64,000 nucleotides of DNA from Siphonodentalium dalli (GCA_032622095.1 CP136063.1:76051980-76115979), one strand, 5' to 3'. Positions 11,544 to 24,560 are shown, counted from the first letter of the stretch. Notes: a model not told the origin generated them from the letters alone. Numbers and translations are program-made.

Positions 11544-11894
11544 TGTGACCCGCCAAATCAAATCCAGTCGGATTTTTTACAATTTTAATAATTTTTTCTT
11601 GTATTCTTTAACAATTTTATAATTTCACCCATACAGAGCCCCAGACAAACATGAGCAGACGACACTCTTCTATATGCTTCTATATATGTGTGGGGCTCCA
11701 TGCGAGGTAATGGATGTTTTTTATGTTATGTCCTAAAAATTGTAAGAAACATTTATTTAAAAAAATATTGTTAGGCCAATGCATTCTCTTATATATGCGA
11801 GGCGACCTATGGTCGACTCGCATATATAAGAGAATGCATTGGCACAGGGTAAACAAATCCCGAATTCCGACTGGATTTGATATGGCGGGTCACA
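11544..11894. mobile_element. TA-flanked MITE with one palindrome
   Basis: Inverted ends TGTGACCCGCCAAATCAAAT.. and its complement (about 29 bp, one mismatch) are flanked by TA on both sides, as for Tc1/mariner-type insertion. Near the right end lies the 67-bp palindrome CCAATGCATTCTCTTATATA... (11776-11842). Its interior matches the element at 37.1-37.5 kb, including a 'gcccca(c/g)a(c/c)a' block and AT-rich linker. There is no transposase. Confidence 0.8.
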
Positions 11895-11936
11895 TATATG
11901 CATACGACAGATAATACAAGCGCAGAAGGAGCCCTT

Positions 11937-12311
11937 TTAAAGGTCAATCCACACTGGACGCGAGGGCGCGATTATAACGGCCGTTTTCTGTCGTCCGTAG
12001 CAGTTCAAAGCGCGCGATTTTTATATTAACACCGCAAGCGACTGAATCGCTGACCGCGAGGCGATCACAGCAGTGATTTTTTGCTTCGTCGATTTCTCGC
12101 TTTGTGGCAAACAAGCGGGATAATTGGGTCGCTGTCAAATAGGACAGTTATACGCGCGTATTCCTCCTATTTGAAGGCAGATTTATTCGTCGTCGCGATA
12201 ACAAAGGTGGTAGAGGAATTTAGCGACATGCTGATAACTGAAGTGCAAGAACAAATGAGAAGAGAAAACGCCTGGCAAGAGCTCGACGTAATAACAGGAT
12301 CGTCGGGTTAA
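11937..12311 (+). mobile_element. Possible 5' end of a PIF/Harbinger-like element
   Basis: The start GGTCAATCCACACTGGACGC followed by a CpG-rich stretch resembles ends of animal Harbinger elements. It runs into an open frame ending AITKVVEEFSDMLITEVQEQ...AWQELDVITGSSG at 12309-12311. No matching 3' end or nuclease domain is visible, so the class is a guess from the end sequence and composition. Confidence 0.3.
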
Positions 12312-15251
12312 TGTTGGTCCCAATCCATTCCAAGCTTGGATATATGTCTGCATGCAGTCAATATTAAGGAGATAAGTTGTCATGCCAGGTACTCTATTGT
12401 AATACTTCCAATGTTACCCGGCGTATATAAGGTTAATCTGGAAGTCAATACCCTACCATTAGGTCCATAAATTATGCGTGGGAAACTGACCCGAAATTGA
12501 ATAGCCTGCGCTATTCCGTTGCGAGTAAGTGATTTCCTATAAAGATTGTATTAAATCTTAACCTGTTTGGACAGGCCAGTACGTGTACGGATAAGATTGG
12601 TACACGTGGTTGGGTGTGGCTTTCAGATTTCCATATATACTATTTCAGTCGGGGATTGAAAGACTGGGCTCTCTCTTGTTTCTGAACGCACACTAGATAC
12701 TAACGTGCAGCGTGAGAAGATGTTGTTGTATTATTCTCCGTGGCCGCCTGATGTGACTTTGTAAATATTTGTAATAATAAATCTCATCAACGTGTTCTAA
12801 GAATTGCCAACTTAATGCTAAGAACCTGGGACCGGCCCGAGAGTGGTACACTATTCTCACATCGAACTGGGATCTATGCATATTCCTATTTCCTTCGTAT
12901 GGCAGGATATATAATGCATCTCTATTTTAGTGTCTAAAGTGTGCAACACATTGCATATTGGTAGAGTGACACCAAGCTGAACATATTAGGAGGTTAGTAC
13001 CCTGTCAGGATGAACTTGATCAAGTTCAGGTCAAGGTAATATTTGTCAGCATTACACCTTATACTTTCATCTTTTGTCATGTTTTATCATTTGTAATTGA
13101 AATCTGGGATATATTGAACTCTGTCACTCTGATACCATGGACAATTTACAAAACCCGGCTGGCAAGTAACTTGAACAGCCACTATTGTTTAGTAATGTTC
13201 TTGAAGATTCCTTGTCCCCTTCAGAAAACCGACCAAACCAAACCATGGTCCAATGGGATCAGTCACTAAATTAAAAGACAGTGGCGTGGCAAAACGGCAA
13301 AGCTATCAGGAAGTACGCAATTTATGCATATATGGTGGCATGTGGCACCATTGATTGTGAAAATCTGTAAAAAATCTTATGTGTTGCTGAAAAGGCAACT
13401 GACGTACTCTGCGGTACTGCATATAAAACTGAATAGTTTATTTTCTGGTTGCCGTACTGGACCATTTATAAAACTGGCTGGCAAATAAGAAGGGTGATTT
13501 GTTCCATATTTTCGAGACCGCCTATACCTATTTAGAGACCCGAACTTAGAAAGGCTGAGAAATTAATTCAATGAACATATTCCATATTATATACCATTTG
13601 AAAGAGAAAGCTCCAAAACATTGTATTATCAACTTATTCGGTCGAATAAACTGTGAATATGTTGTTTTTGTGTTCTTCAACTTCTATGCTTAATTTATAA
13701 AGTCTATTAATTTCAATGGAAAGGGTATAACTCTATCTCTTAGCTGTAAATTATGATGCATTCTGGGTAAATAATGCGGGATGTCTTGGTTAGGGCTAGG
13801 GCTGCAATGATACACGTTTTCACGATACGATACATATCACGATACATGACAGTTTTAGTGAATGGATTGTATTGTTCAGATAAAACTACTTTCATTTAAA
13901 GCATTTTGTCAATGTATGTGGGCTGCACGGTATGCCGACGGATTCGAATGTGAAATCCAATATGGCCGATGACATGCCATGTTTTACGAGGACTTAGGAA
14001 AATATTGACAGCTCCCATCGGTAGGTCACCCGAAACCCCATATGAAGCGTGATGTGAATCGGATGAAACATGTTGTTTGAAGGGTGTGCCGAAGAATTTA
14101 GTTTGAAAAGAGTATACAGTTCAAGATATGATCTGCCGGCAGCCAAGATTCTGTTTTCGTTCAAATTTAATAACTTCCGTCTAGATGTCAACCTAAACAT
14201 TCCTTTAAATCTAACACAGATTTAGTTAATAAATGTGGGCCGCAGGGCGTGTCGATGGATTCAAATATGAAATTAAAAATGGGTGATGGTGGCCATATTT
14301 AAAAAAAAAATAATTCAGGAAACACGTGATAGCTCTCACCTAGAGGTCATCCCGAAGATCCACAAGTTTCTTGATGATAAAACGAGGGATGGGTGGGGCT
14401 TGTCGGTACAAGTTGAGCTAAAAGGAGGATGGTTGGGGATTGTCAAATAGTATATATAGCAGGAAGGTTGTTGTGGATGTCAAAACGGCCAAAACAATTG
14501 TTTACACTCACTTGTATTTAAAATACGTTAAAATCCCAATTATGACCTCTGTCACCTGCGGTAATTGTAAAAACGGTAAACCCCATATTTTGTATATTAG
14601 AACCATAGAGAAACTTGTATATTTGAGGTCATTCACCCCTAGACTACAAGGTATTACAGCCTATGTGTCTCAGACTTACGAAGTGAACGAACGTCGCACA
14701 TATGACCTGCTGTTAAAATTAATTCTGGACAAAATTTGGGAAATTATTTTGCTGCATTTAAGTCAGTAGATATCGTGAAAACAAGATATTTTTCATTAGC
14801 AAAATTACAAACTCAACCTAAAAATACAATAATATATCACTCACGCTTTATATGCATGGCTATTTAAATGTTTTGTTCAAAAGAATAAACTTAAAAACAA
14901 TTTAATTTATCTTTAACGTATTACGCAGACAGATGCTCCACAAATACTATATGTGTTTACATTTTTAATGAAATATGTATTGTTTAAACCGAAAAAAGTA
15001 GCACTTAAATGTAATTATATAAATTATTGTTATCAAGTGTAGACAGTGTCCATCTGAAATAAAGTGTGTAATATATAAAATTGAATTCGGCGATGACGCC
15101 ATAATTTGTGTGCATTATCGTGTTCATTGCTATTTAGGACTAACGCACTAGTAGGTTTGGCGGGCAACTGCCCCTCCCCCATGTCGCAACGTTCCTGGTA
15201 CTTTTTGCTACCGACTTAGAAAACGCCTGCAAACTAAAATAAATACAGAAC
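12312..15251. other. Non-coding stretch with old tandem duplications
   Basis: No supported gene in 2.9 kb. Two diverged copies lie about 315 bp apart: 13915-14045 and 14230-14365 share 'gtgggc(t/c)gcac/agg..t(g/c)ccga(c/t)ggattc' and 'gacagctcccatcggtaggtcacccga / tagctctcacctagaggtcatcccga'. Another pair at 13139 and 13456 shares 'ggac(a/c)atttacaaaa..ctggctggcaa'. The 109-codon frame at 14440 shows no family resemblance. Confidence 0.45.
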
Positions 15252-15256
15252 AAAAC

Positions 15257-15345
15257 CACTGGTGCTCAGCTGTTTCACAATAAACGATTATATCGCGTGT
15301 TAGATCCGTCTCCATCGCCGTTGAGATTCATCTCTATCTCGTTGA
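15257..15345. repeat. Left TIR of the 2.5 kb element
   Basis: Pairs with 17705-17791; the first 19 bases match perfectly, then roughly 80-85% match to the GATCCGTC block. Confidence 0.75.
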
Positions 15346-16099
15346 GATCCGGCTCCATTTCGACTTTTTTTTTATAAAGTTTGCCGCGCAATTTAATCAA
15401 AAATATAGCAGAGGGGTAAGTTTTAATGTATTATTATCGATATATGACACTTCTATAATAGTAAAAACGCAAACGACGTTATATTACGTTTATGTATCTA
15501 CACATTTAGATCATACACGTCAGGGGTGTGCATTTCCTATGTAAAATCATTGAATTACTCAACACTGAAAACTATGTCTATTCGCATGTAAATCCAGTCG
15601 GAAATGATCGTGACGTGTACTAGGGTGTTGGCAGATTATAACGAAACCATTTCTTGACATTCCCACAATATAACAACAAAAGAAATCAGCCGTCAAACAT
15701 AGTGCAAAATGACCCGTCTCCTTTGTGATTTTATGTTTCAAATCGATTCTATCGCCCCTTTTAAAGACCCGGTTCTATTCGATCGACACTTATAACTTGT
15801 TGTTTCAGGTTGTTTGCCTTCATTCATTCAATTTATAGTGAAGTTTAGGCAACACGAGTCCTACCTGGTCATTGGTTGGTATTTATATGTCTTCCCACAT
15901 ATTTTTACACACAAAACCACATACTTTAAAAAAATAAAATATTACATGTCACGAAGAGGTGTAAATAAATGTAATAAGTATATTATGCGTATTTTTCATA
16001 GTAGTGCTGGGATAAATTGTGGTTCATATTTGTTCCGACCAAAACGTTACAACGTTTTAAAAGTTATATATATATGCCCCATTCGTTGAATAAGCAATA

Positions 16100-16436
16100 T
16101 CAAATTAAACTAAATATCCATTGATAGAATCTTAGAACTTTAGAATTGCACGAACTAGATGGGCTGTGCATATTGTCATCATTTATTTGGGGAGGAGTAG
16201 TTTTTCGCACGAATACCATCTTAGTCTCGTCAAGATACCAGTCGCCCGACTCCATTTCTTGTGGGCGGAACCCGAAATGTATAGCCTGGAAATGGCTCTT
16301 CGCATCGGATTGATGGTCCGTTTTCCTCAGCAACACGGAAACTGTATTTTCAGGATGACATTCGGCAGTGTGGCTTAGAATGTCGTCAGGACTCTTGTGC
16401 TTTATTCTGCAGTGGTAACATCTGTATATATTCTGT
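16100..16436 (-). CDS. Zinc-finger-like exon inside the 2.5 kb TIR element
   Basis: On the minus strand an acceptor-like TTTTTCATTCAACAG is followed by an open frame of about 111 codons to TGA at 16100-16102. It opens NIYRCYHCRIKHKSPDDILS, then HTAECHPENT: a C-x2-C followed by paired H and C/H residues, like a C2H2 or related finger. Then come DHQSDAKSHFQAIHFGFRPQ and a serine-rich end. The codons look coding and the frame lies wholly inside the TIR-bounded element, so it may be part of an element gene; a captured host exon is the alternative. I do not recognise a named family. The frame extends upstream to 16486 without an ATG that would make a better start. Confidence 0.45.
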
Positions 16437-18369
16437 TGAATGAAAAATAGAAATGAATTAGAATCAAAACCACCAGTCAATTTCAATTTGAGGCATATGG
16501 ACCCACCCTAAACACAAAACCACTCGTATTAAAACGCGATGTATAGATGGTTTCTATACAATTTGGCCAGTATGCCACATACATGTAGGGTATACTGAAG
16601 TTATGGCAGATTATGAAAGTATGGTCCCTCTCTATATAGGCATAGCCCCGAACCTACACAAAAAATAGTATGTCAATCTGAAAAGCAATTGTGGTTTGAA
16701 TAAAAAGGGTATCAAATGCCGAAAAATAAGAATGTAGGCCCTATACATATTTTATTTAAACAATATGCAAACATACAATACATACATCGTTTAGTTTTGA
16801 ATATAATAAATAAATAAATGCAGGCCTAACATATTTCACAACAATACACATTTAATGTTTCCCTGTTAATACCATGCATCGATCTATTAACATTTACTTT
16901 ACTCAGACTCAAATCCGGTTAAATAGCGCGATAATATTGCAACGTAATGCTGTACGTGCTATTTAGAAACGGGAACTGAAGCATGCTAAATCTCGAAATG
17001 GAGCCTTCGGGGTATCAATTTCAACCATTTAATGAGAAAGACCAATTATTTTACTGATCTTCAACAGTGATGGTATATATGTTCGATCATAAAATGTAAC
17101 CGTTTGTTGATCAAAACAAGACTTGACAAGAATAACCCTAAATTTAATGTTCTAATTTGAATGAACGCATAAATACCAGATATATTTCCAAAGTGATAAG
17201 GCCATATATAAGCTATCGTGCGGTTCAGAATATAGTTTGACGCTCCCTATAACGCTTCATATTTCAATAACCGTGTATCAACATCAGAATCATTTCTTGC
17301 CGATTGAACCGGAACCTATCATTTTGGGTCGAGAAAGAGACGAAACCCACATGCAACTTTAGAATTACGCATTTTACTGAAATTTACGTACATTTTCAAA
17401 TATTTTGATGTGCCAAGATTGAACATGAGAGATAAAAGATTACATAAATTGTATCGAAACAGCCGAGATAATTTGGTATCTCTTTCAATTCCGAAGGTGA
17501 AGTCGGAAATTTGTAGAATTATCTTGAAAACCAACTGATCATCGCGTAAAACGAGCATCATGCGTGATAATATATAGTATTTCCAATCTGCATCACTTAA
17601 ATTAACGTGTCCTGGATCTAAATACGCTGGGGTATGCGTGGGGTATTATTTTATAACTCTATACTTACCATTTTCCTACGTGGTGTCACATTTTATGGCT
17701 TTAAAATGGCGGAAAAATCATTAAAATGACGATAGGGACGGATCGGAAATGGCGATAGAATTGATTATTGTAAAACAGCTGAGCACCAGTGAAAACTTAA
17801 CGTGAAGGAAAATAGACCAACGGAGGCGATTTAGTCTCACCGGTTTTATAAATATTTAATATATATATAAAGCGAATCACATTACAAAGTCATAGGACGA
17901 ACACCATTTTCAATAACGAGTTTGAATTAATTCTGGATGTACAATAGAATATATTAAGTATTATGCTAACGCAAGTGGGCCGACGTGGGTATGCACGATT
18001 CAACAGTATATCGTTAATAAATTGAGTACTCCGAACATATATGTTAAAAGATGAACACGGACAGTTAAAAACACATCCTGGGCTGCACATGTTCAGACCT
18101 GAACAATTTTATTTGCTGCACATGTATATGGGAATAAGCTGATCTAAATACCAGACATGCACCTGTTGATATCTAAGAATACATTCCGCTGTGTGTGTCT
18201 GGTGTGCTCGCTTTTTGGTCTCCTATTTTTATACAAGTGGAATATGTACAAACTTCGCGAATATTCAGAATCAGGTAAGAAGTGTCGTTAATCAAAATTA
18301 ATTACATTGTTAACAAAGGCGATTAGGAGAGGAGTTTATGAATGCGTGGGTCTCACCTGTCCTCCGATT

Positions 18370-18640
18370 TCTATTTGCCAACTACCTGGCGGGTAGTTAA
18401 AAATTCAAAATAAAAATTGGGGAGTTAAATTAACTAACTTTTGGGATTATTTCAAATGCATTGGTTTATTAAATTAATTACCGTCGGGGGTATTTTAACT
18501 AAACAAGAGGAGGCTAATATGTAAATACTTTGGGTAGAAGGATGAATACGAACTACCCAGTAGTTAATTGTACTACCTAGCGGGTGGTTGGAATTTTAGT
18601 TGCCTATGGGTAGTTAATCTGACAACTACCTTTTGGGGGA
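18370..18640. repeat. Cluster of ACTACC/GGTAGT inverted words
   Basis: Words such as AACTACCTGGCGGGTAGTTA, GAACTACCCAGTAGTTAA, ACTACCTAGCGGGTGGTTGG and GGGTAGTTAATCTGACAACT recur within 270 bp, each a small imperfect palindrome. It looks like a decayed short-palindrome satellite. Confidence 0.5.
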
Positions 18641-20374
18641 AAGAATTCTGCCTCGGGTGGCTATTCTAGTATATGAATTGGTATTCAAATGTGTCCGACC
18701 TAACCATTCAAAGTGGCCAACCCCATATACTCTCACTGATGTTCAATGGGGTTGAGTCGCCCCTGTAATAATCATTTACAATTAACATAACGAGTACATA
18801 AACGTCGTTCCTAATCCTCAGTTGACAACAACGCAATCTATTTAAGTTTAGCCACATATATATATATATCATAAAATGTTCCGCAATCAGTGTCTAGTAC
18901 GTCCACTATTGCATCTTTTAAACATATAAACACAAGCACATGGTCGCCGTGATGAAATCAAACACTATCACATGGGACTATTATTGTGTACGTATTGAAA
19001 ACGCTCACGCCGTGCAGTCGATGCAACAACATTGGATTGGTAACAAATGTCACGTGGGATCGCTTTGATTATAAAGTTGGCCGTCACGCCTACAGGGGAA
19101 TTCCCAAGAGTCGAGCAGATGTGGAAATTCCAGCCCTGATATAAAGAGACACACGTGGAATGTGCGATAAATTGTAAAAGTAGCTTTATGTAAGAATGAA
19201 TAATCTATCACAATATTTTGTACTGACCCCGTATGCCACTCCCGCTGGGTGCATAGTGTAGGACGTGGGAATGTACTTGCCGTACTCTATTATGTTCTCT
19301 GATATTTATGCATATTGCCTTCAAGGTTGATTTTCCGCCCGCCTAATTTCCATATGAATGAGATACGCTCGTCATGCATGCATGCACGCGGGTTGTAAAA
19401 TACTCGGGTACATGCTCCCTGGATGTTATTTGTGGTATCTCCATGTGAGATGAATTATTTAGCCCTTTAGTTATACTAAATGTAATATCCCATTCAGTTT
19501 TAAAACGATACTTTGGAATGGTCTGTTATTAATTTTGAGGGATGTTTAGGTAATATGAGCAGATGAAAGATAATACAAATGCAGAAGGATTCATAAGCAT
19601 TGGTGGGGAATGTTCAGATAATGGGGAGGTTCAGATTGATATAATAAAACCTTCTAATATAACGTCGCTCTTGGAACCTAACTGATATTGTTTGTTGCGC
19701 GAGGCAGGAAAGTATCATCCAATAGTCAACCAGCTATGGTTTATTTCCGACATTAGATTGCCGTTCAGTCACGATTTATGTGAATAACAAATAGAAGTTA
19801 AAAATCCATTTGTTTTTCCTACTAAAAATAGGACGCCAAAGAAAAGCTCTTTTGTAGCTCTAGAATCACTCTCAGTGCATCAGAATTTCCATGTGCCCCT
19901 ACCAACCGGGTGGCTATTCATCCTCCACGGGTCACCCCCTCTCGCACACATGGCACCCACGATCGGCGCCATATAATCGCATCGATGATGCCTCCGACAT
20001 AAATAATTATTGACGAACCCGCCTTCTGAAAAAAAAACTTGGTGCGGTCTTGCTATTAGAACAATGTCAGCTTATTATCGGTGTGAAATTATCACTTTAT
20101 GTTGTGTCTGGCCAGCTGGTCAGGCATGCATTTTCCAACTTTTGGAATTATGATCAGTTGTGGAGGAGGAGGGGGTTATATCACACCACTATCTTCTTCA
20201 TAAACATGGGTATATACCTTCATTATTATTCCATAGCGTCACTATACTACTAATTTAGCCATAAATGAGCCCGTCGTTATTCAGGTATCACTATTATATC
20301 TGCAGATAAATATATTTTATAAAATGAGACTTTAAACACTTTTTAATTGACTAATTAAAACGAATTATTTCGGA

Positions 20375-20485
20375 TGTATGGTGGCCTAGTTAGCAACTGG
20401 GAAGATTGATTATATCAGGGCATTCAGGGGTCAAGCGATTAGGGCGCGTCTTTGAATCCTGACTCCAGATTTTGTCTCGTGTCTG
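20375..20485 (+). mobile_element. Possible tRNA-derived SINE fragment
   Basis: A box A-like TGGCCTAGTTAGCA is followed about 65 bases later by AGGGCGCGTCTTTGAATCCT, similar to a degenerate box B (GTTCGAATCC). The sequence between is too long and irregular for a working tRNA, so this would be a SINE head with an insertion. Confidence 0.3.
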
Positions 20486-21689
20486 GCATATAAACGAAAG
20501 ATCTAGCTTGTCACAACACATGAAATATAACAATCTCAGACTGGTCCTTAGTAATATAGTCAGTCCCACAACTGGGATCTTTATGGAATCTCCAACAACT
20601 TTCTTTTTTGATACTGATTATATAGTACTTTTTGACAAGGAATTCAGTGGTGCCCGCCATTTTTTTTATATAAAAGGGGCGAAAATTCCATTTTTAAGGG
20701 CCTGAACCTCAATGTTTCTATATCCCCTAATTTTCAGACGATAACATGCATAATCGAGGTGAAAAATGGGCGAACATCAACTTCATCTGGGGAAATTCAA
20801 TCTGATCCTTGGTATCCCATGGCGACTGAGGCCTAAGTATTGTGGGATTAACATATTCAGTCATCTGATTGATAGATATGCAAATCATTCACTGATTGAC
20901 TCGATGCACCGATGGCTGAAAATAACATTTTCGGAATGGTGAACATTTTGAATCTGGTGGCCAAGTGTCCAAAAATAAACATATTCTTTCGATTAGACCA
21001 TTTCCGAAGAATGTTAAGTATAACAATAAGAAAATGTTGATACATGATGGACAAACTCTTCTGATTGCATACGTATACCTGGTTAATTAACTTCAAGTGT
21101 GTGATTTACTAAATTTATGTGACAAAACGTGTTGATATATCTATATGTTGGGCACATTGCCATTGTATGAACGTACCCTAACATCCATACCATATTAATA
21201 ACACTGCCAGCCCATTATATGTCAACGGTTCAACAGCATCAGATTAGCAACTATTGACCATATAAATTACTCTATGCTACAAGTGTTTTATTTGTTATAT
21301 GCTTCTGATATTGATTGCATACTACCAAATGTTGAATATATGCGTGTATACACCAAGTAAAGAGCAGGCTAGATACATGTAATATATCATGGGACCAAAT
21401 TCACTATTCCGAGAACCATTGAGCCATTATCAGGATATTTGCAAATGGTCGGTGCCAATAGCATCCAATTATCAATTTCAAATACAATGTCATTCAATAA
21501 CAAAACCTCTACAGACCAAGTTTCTGATCCGGTATCTTATAGATATCCTGTCAGATTTAATGTTAAAACCACATGGTCGTTTCCGCTCCAAAATACACAA
21601 AATAATATTCGTATTCACACCTCCGGTGTTAGAGAGAAACTTCATTTTTTTTTTATTTTACCGGAATTTAATTTTCGTGACTCTAAAAG

Positions 21690-22015
21690 GGTGACAAACA
21701 GCCTCTCTTGTGACCAATCGACTTTTTTATGTTTATTGTTTAACGGTATGTCGAGTATTTGTTGTCATAATTATGTTGTGTCCACTACCATGTATACATG
21801 ATGCCAGGGTTCAAATGAGCAAAGCCCCTCTACACAATAAGGTACACGTAAAAGGGAGACAAACAGCCTCTCTTGTGACCAATCAACTTGTTAATGTCTA
21901 TTGTCTAATGTCGAGTATATGTTGTCATATATTATGTCTACTACCAGATTATGTATACTTGATACCAAGGTTCAAATGACCAAAGCCATAAGCAAAGCAA
22001 TAAGGTACATGTAAT
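21690..22015. repeat. Two-copy tandem repeat, about 165 bp
   Basis: 21690-21853 and 21857-22015 both start GACAAACAGCCTCTCTTGTG and run through 'gtcgagtat(t/a)tgttgtcat', 'gttcaaatgagcaaagcc / gttcaaatgaccaaagcc' and 'aataaggtaca(c/t)gtaa'. Open frames across it are by-products. Confidence 0.8.
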
Positions 22016-22117
22016 ACGAAACACTGTAGAAAAGTGTGGGTAGCGATTAAGTTTGTTCTACCTCGGACCCTTGCTTTTCCTATGTAGCCGCTTCATTCCT
22101 TGTTTTTTCATCCACAG

Positions 22118-22164
22118 GTTTCATGTCGAATGGTGCGGATATCCGGAAACTGGCGTTGGAAAGG
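22118..22164 (+). CDS. Candidate 47-bp mini-exon
   Basis: A polypyrimidine tract ending TTTTTTCATCCACAG is followed by 47 bases that read FMSNGADIRKLALER in one frame and end at AAGG|GTAAGA, a good donor. Acceptor, open frame and donor together suggest an exon, but no partner exons were found nearby and the protein is unknown. A chance match is possible. Confidence 0.3.
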
Positions 22165-22689
22165 GTAAGATTGTTGTATGAATTGTTTATATTTCACACA
22201 AGGAAACTGAAGTCTTAACCAGTTCAACGTTTCACACAAAGGCGAAAGGCATACATCATAGCCAGCCTAAGGCCCGTTCCAAACGACGGAGTTTTGTCGA
22301 CTCGAATCTAATTGTATTAAATCCGTCGGTGATGCGTCTGCGGTCGATTTTGTTACAGACGGACGCATCTTTGTCGTGTCGAATCTAATACATCGGTCGA
22401 TTTATTTAAAGGTGGATTCCCGGTTACCGTCAAAACATGGTCACGCGTAGATATAGAGGCCTATATATACCGGTATAAAATTATGTTATACATATATATA
22501 CTAAAATACAGTATAAATTATGTATACGTATATTATATATGCGCGACTGCAGCGCGAATATATGTGCTCATGTATATGAGGATGTATATTTAGTACATAC
22601 AGATATATGATATACTATAATAGGCGCAACAAATAAATGTTATATCGTGCAACAAATTGCCTTATATGTGTATACCGTGCATGTAAATA

Positions 22690-23220
22690 CCGGTATACAA
22701 GAATTATTATAAATCAGAAACTACCACCCCTATCCCTTATAATAAGGAATACCGGAATATATTAATTATTATAAATCATAGGCTACCACCCTATATCCTT
22801 TATAATAAGGAATACCGGTATATATGAATTATTATAAATCATAGGCTACTATCCCTACCCCTCATAAGTAACACCGGTATATATGAATTATTATAAATCT
22901 GAGGCTATCACTCTGCCCCTTATAATAAGGAATACCAGAATATATTAATTAGTATAGATAAGAGGTTACCACCCATATACCCCTCATAACAAGTAATGCC
23001 GGTATTATGAATTATTATAAATCAGTGGTACCACCCCTACTCCTTATAATAAGTAATACCGGTATATATTAATTATTATACATCAGAGACTAACACCCCT
23101 AATACTCACTTATAATAAGGAATATCGGTATATATGAATTATTATAAATCAGTTACTACAACCCATATCCCTTATACCGGTATATATATGAATTATTATA
23201 AATCATTGATACTGTATACA
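22690..23220. repeat. AT-rich minisatellite, left arm of the palindrome
   Basis: About nine units of roughly 58-62 bp, each with ACCGGTATATATGAATTATT-like sequence, 'ataaatcag' and 'accacccctatcccttataataagg'. Mirrored at 24045-24560. Confidence 0.85.
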
Positions 23221-24044
23221 TTATTATATATATAAGATGTGAGTCAGTGACATCAAACTACCGTAATAATTAAAATTTTCACAATGTTACCTAAGCAATT
23301 CTTATAGATATATCTTTCTTTATAACAAAGAGAGCGTGCGACAAATGACGTCATGCGGGTATTTCCGCAGATAAGGGGAACTCCCTCATTATTATACCAT
23401 TATCATATCATTTGCATTCGTTATTCGGCAACTTTCGGCTCTTCTCGTCACATGTATTAGATTCGAGTCGACAAAAATCCGTCGTTTGAAACCAAGACGG
23501 ATTTTAGACGCATCACCGACGAAGATTCGTCTGAATTGGACGGAGATTCGTCTGTGGTGCGTCTGACACGGATCTAATTGTTTCAAACGCGAATCTAATA
23601 TCAGACCCACAATTGTATTAAATGCGTCTAAAAATCGACGTTTGAAACAATTAGATCCGTGTCAGACGCACCACAGACGAATCTCCGTCCAATTCAGACG
23701 AATCTTCGTCGGTGATGCGTCTGAAATCCGTCTTGGTTTCAAACGACGGATTTTTGACGACTCGAATCTAATACATGTGACGAGAAGAGCCGAAAGTTGC
23801 CGAAGAACGAAAGAAAATGATATGATAATGATATGATAATGGTATAATAATGAGGGGGTTCCCCTTATCTGCGAAAATACCCACATGACGTCATTTGTCG
23901 CACGCTCTCTTTGTTATAAAGAAAGATATATCTATAAGCATTGCTTAGGTAACATTGTGTAAATTGTAATTATTTTGGTAGTTTGATTCCTCAACGAACA
24001 TGGCATGTCACTGACTCACATCTTATAATGGATATAGTATCAAT

Positions 24045-24560
24045 GATTCATAATAATCCATATATACCGATATAAGGGGTAGGGGTTGTAGCAACTGATT
24101 TATAATAATTCATATAGACCGATATTCCTTATTGTAAGGAATAGGGGTGGTAGTCTCTGATGTATAGTAATTAATATATACCGGCATTACTTATTATAAG
24201 GGGCAGAGGTGGTACCACTGATTTATAATAATTCATATATACCGGTATTACTTATTATGAGGGGTATAGGGGTGGTAACCTCTTATTTATAATAATTCAT
24301 ATATTCAGGTATTACTTGCTATAAGGGGCAGAGTGGTAGCCTGTGATTTATAATAATTTATATATACCGGTATTCCTTATTATAAGGGGTAGGGGTGGTA
24401 CCAGTGATCTTATTTATAATAATTCATATATACCGGCATTACTTATTATGAGGGGTATAGGGGTGGTAACCTCTTATTTATAATAATTAATATATTCCGG
24501 TATTCCTTATTATAAGGGTAGCGGTGGTAGTCTCTGATTTATAATAATTCTTGTATACCT
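24045..24560. repeat. AT-rich minisatellite, right arm of the palindrome
   Basis: Reverse-complement counterpart of the left-arm array, with units containing TTATAATAATTCATATATAC and 'ttattataaggggtaggggtggta'. Units differ in detail from the left arm, so the arms have drifted or been partly homogenised. Confidence 0.85.

Larger units (their letters stand above)
15257..17791. mobile_element. 2.5 kb DNA transposon with long TIRs and 5-bp target duplication
   Basis: Both ends read inward CACTGGTGCTCAGCTGTTT and then stay similar for about 65-90 bp (..ACAATAA..TATCGC...GATCCGTC.C.ATCG). Each end is flanked by AAAAC (15252-15256 and 17792-17796), a perfect 5-bp direct repeat. Inside, the only exon-like coding stretch is the zinc-finger-like frame at 16100-16436 (-). 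Five-bp duplications with CAC-starting ends recall Transib/RAG-type transposons, but the heptamer is not canonical (CACTGGT), the target is AT-rich and I see no transposase, so the superfamily is open. Confidence 0.75.
17797..22117. other. Gene-free stretch, 4.3 kb
   Basis: No supported gene. Contents noted: a cluster of AACTACC / GGTAGTT words at 18370-18640, a possible tRNA-derived SINE at 20375-20480 and a two-copy tandem repeat at 21690-22015, each listed or described separately. Open frames here have no coding character. Confidence 0.45.

Noticed and set aside
23392-23836. Two similar arginine-rich frames on opposite strands
   Set aside because: They are mirror images produced by the palindrome centred near 23616, not two genes.
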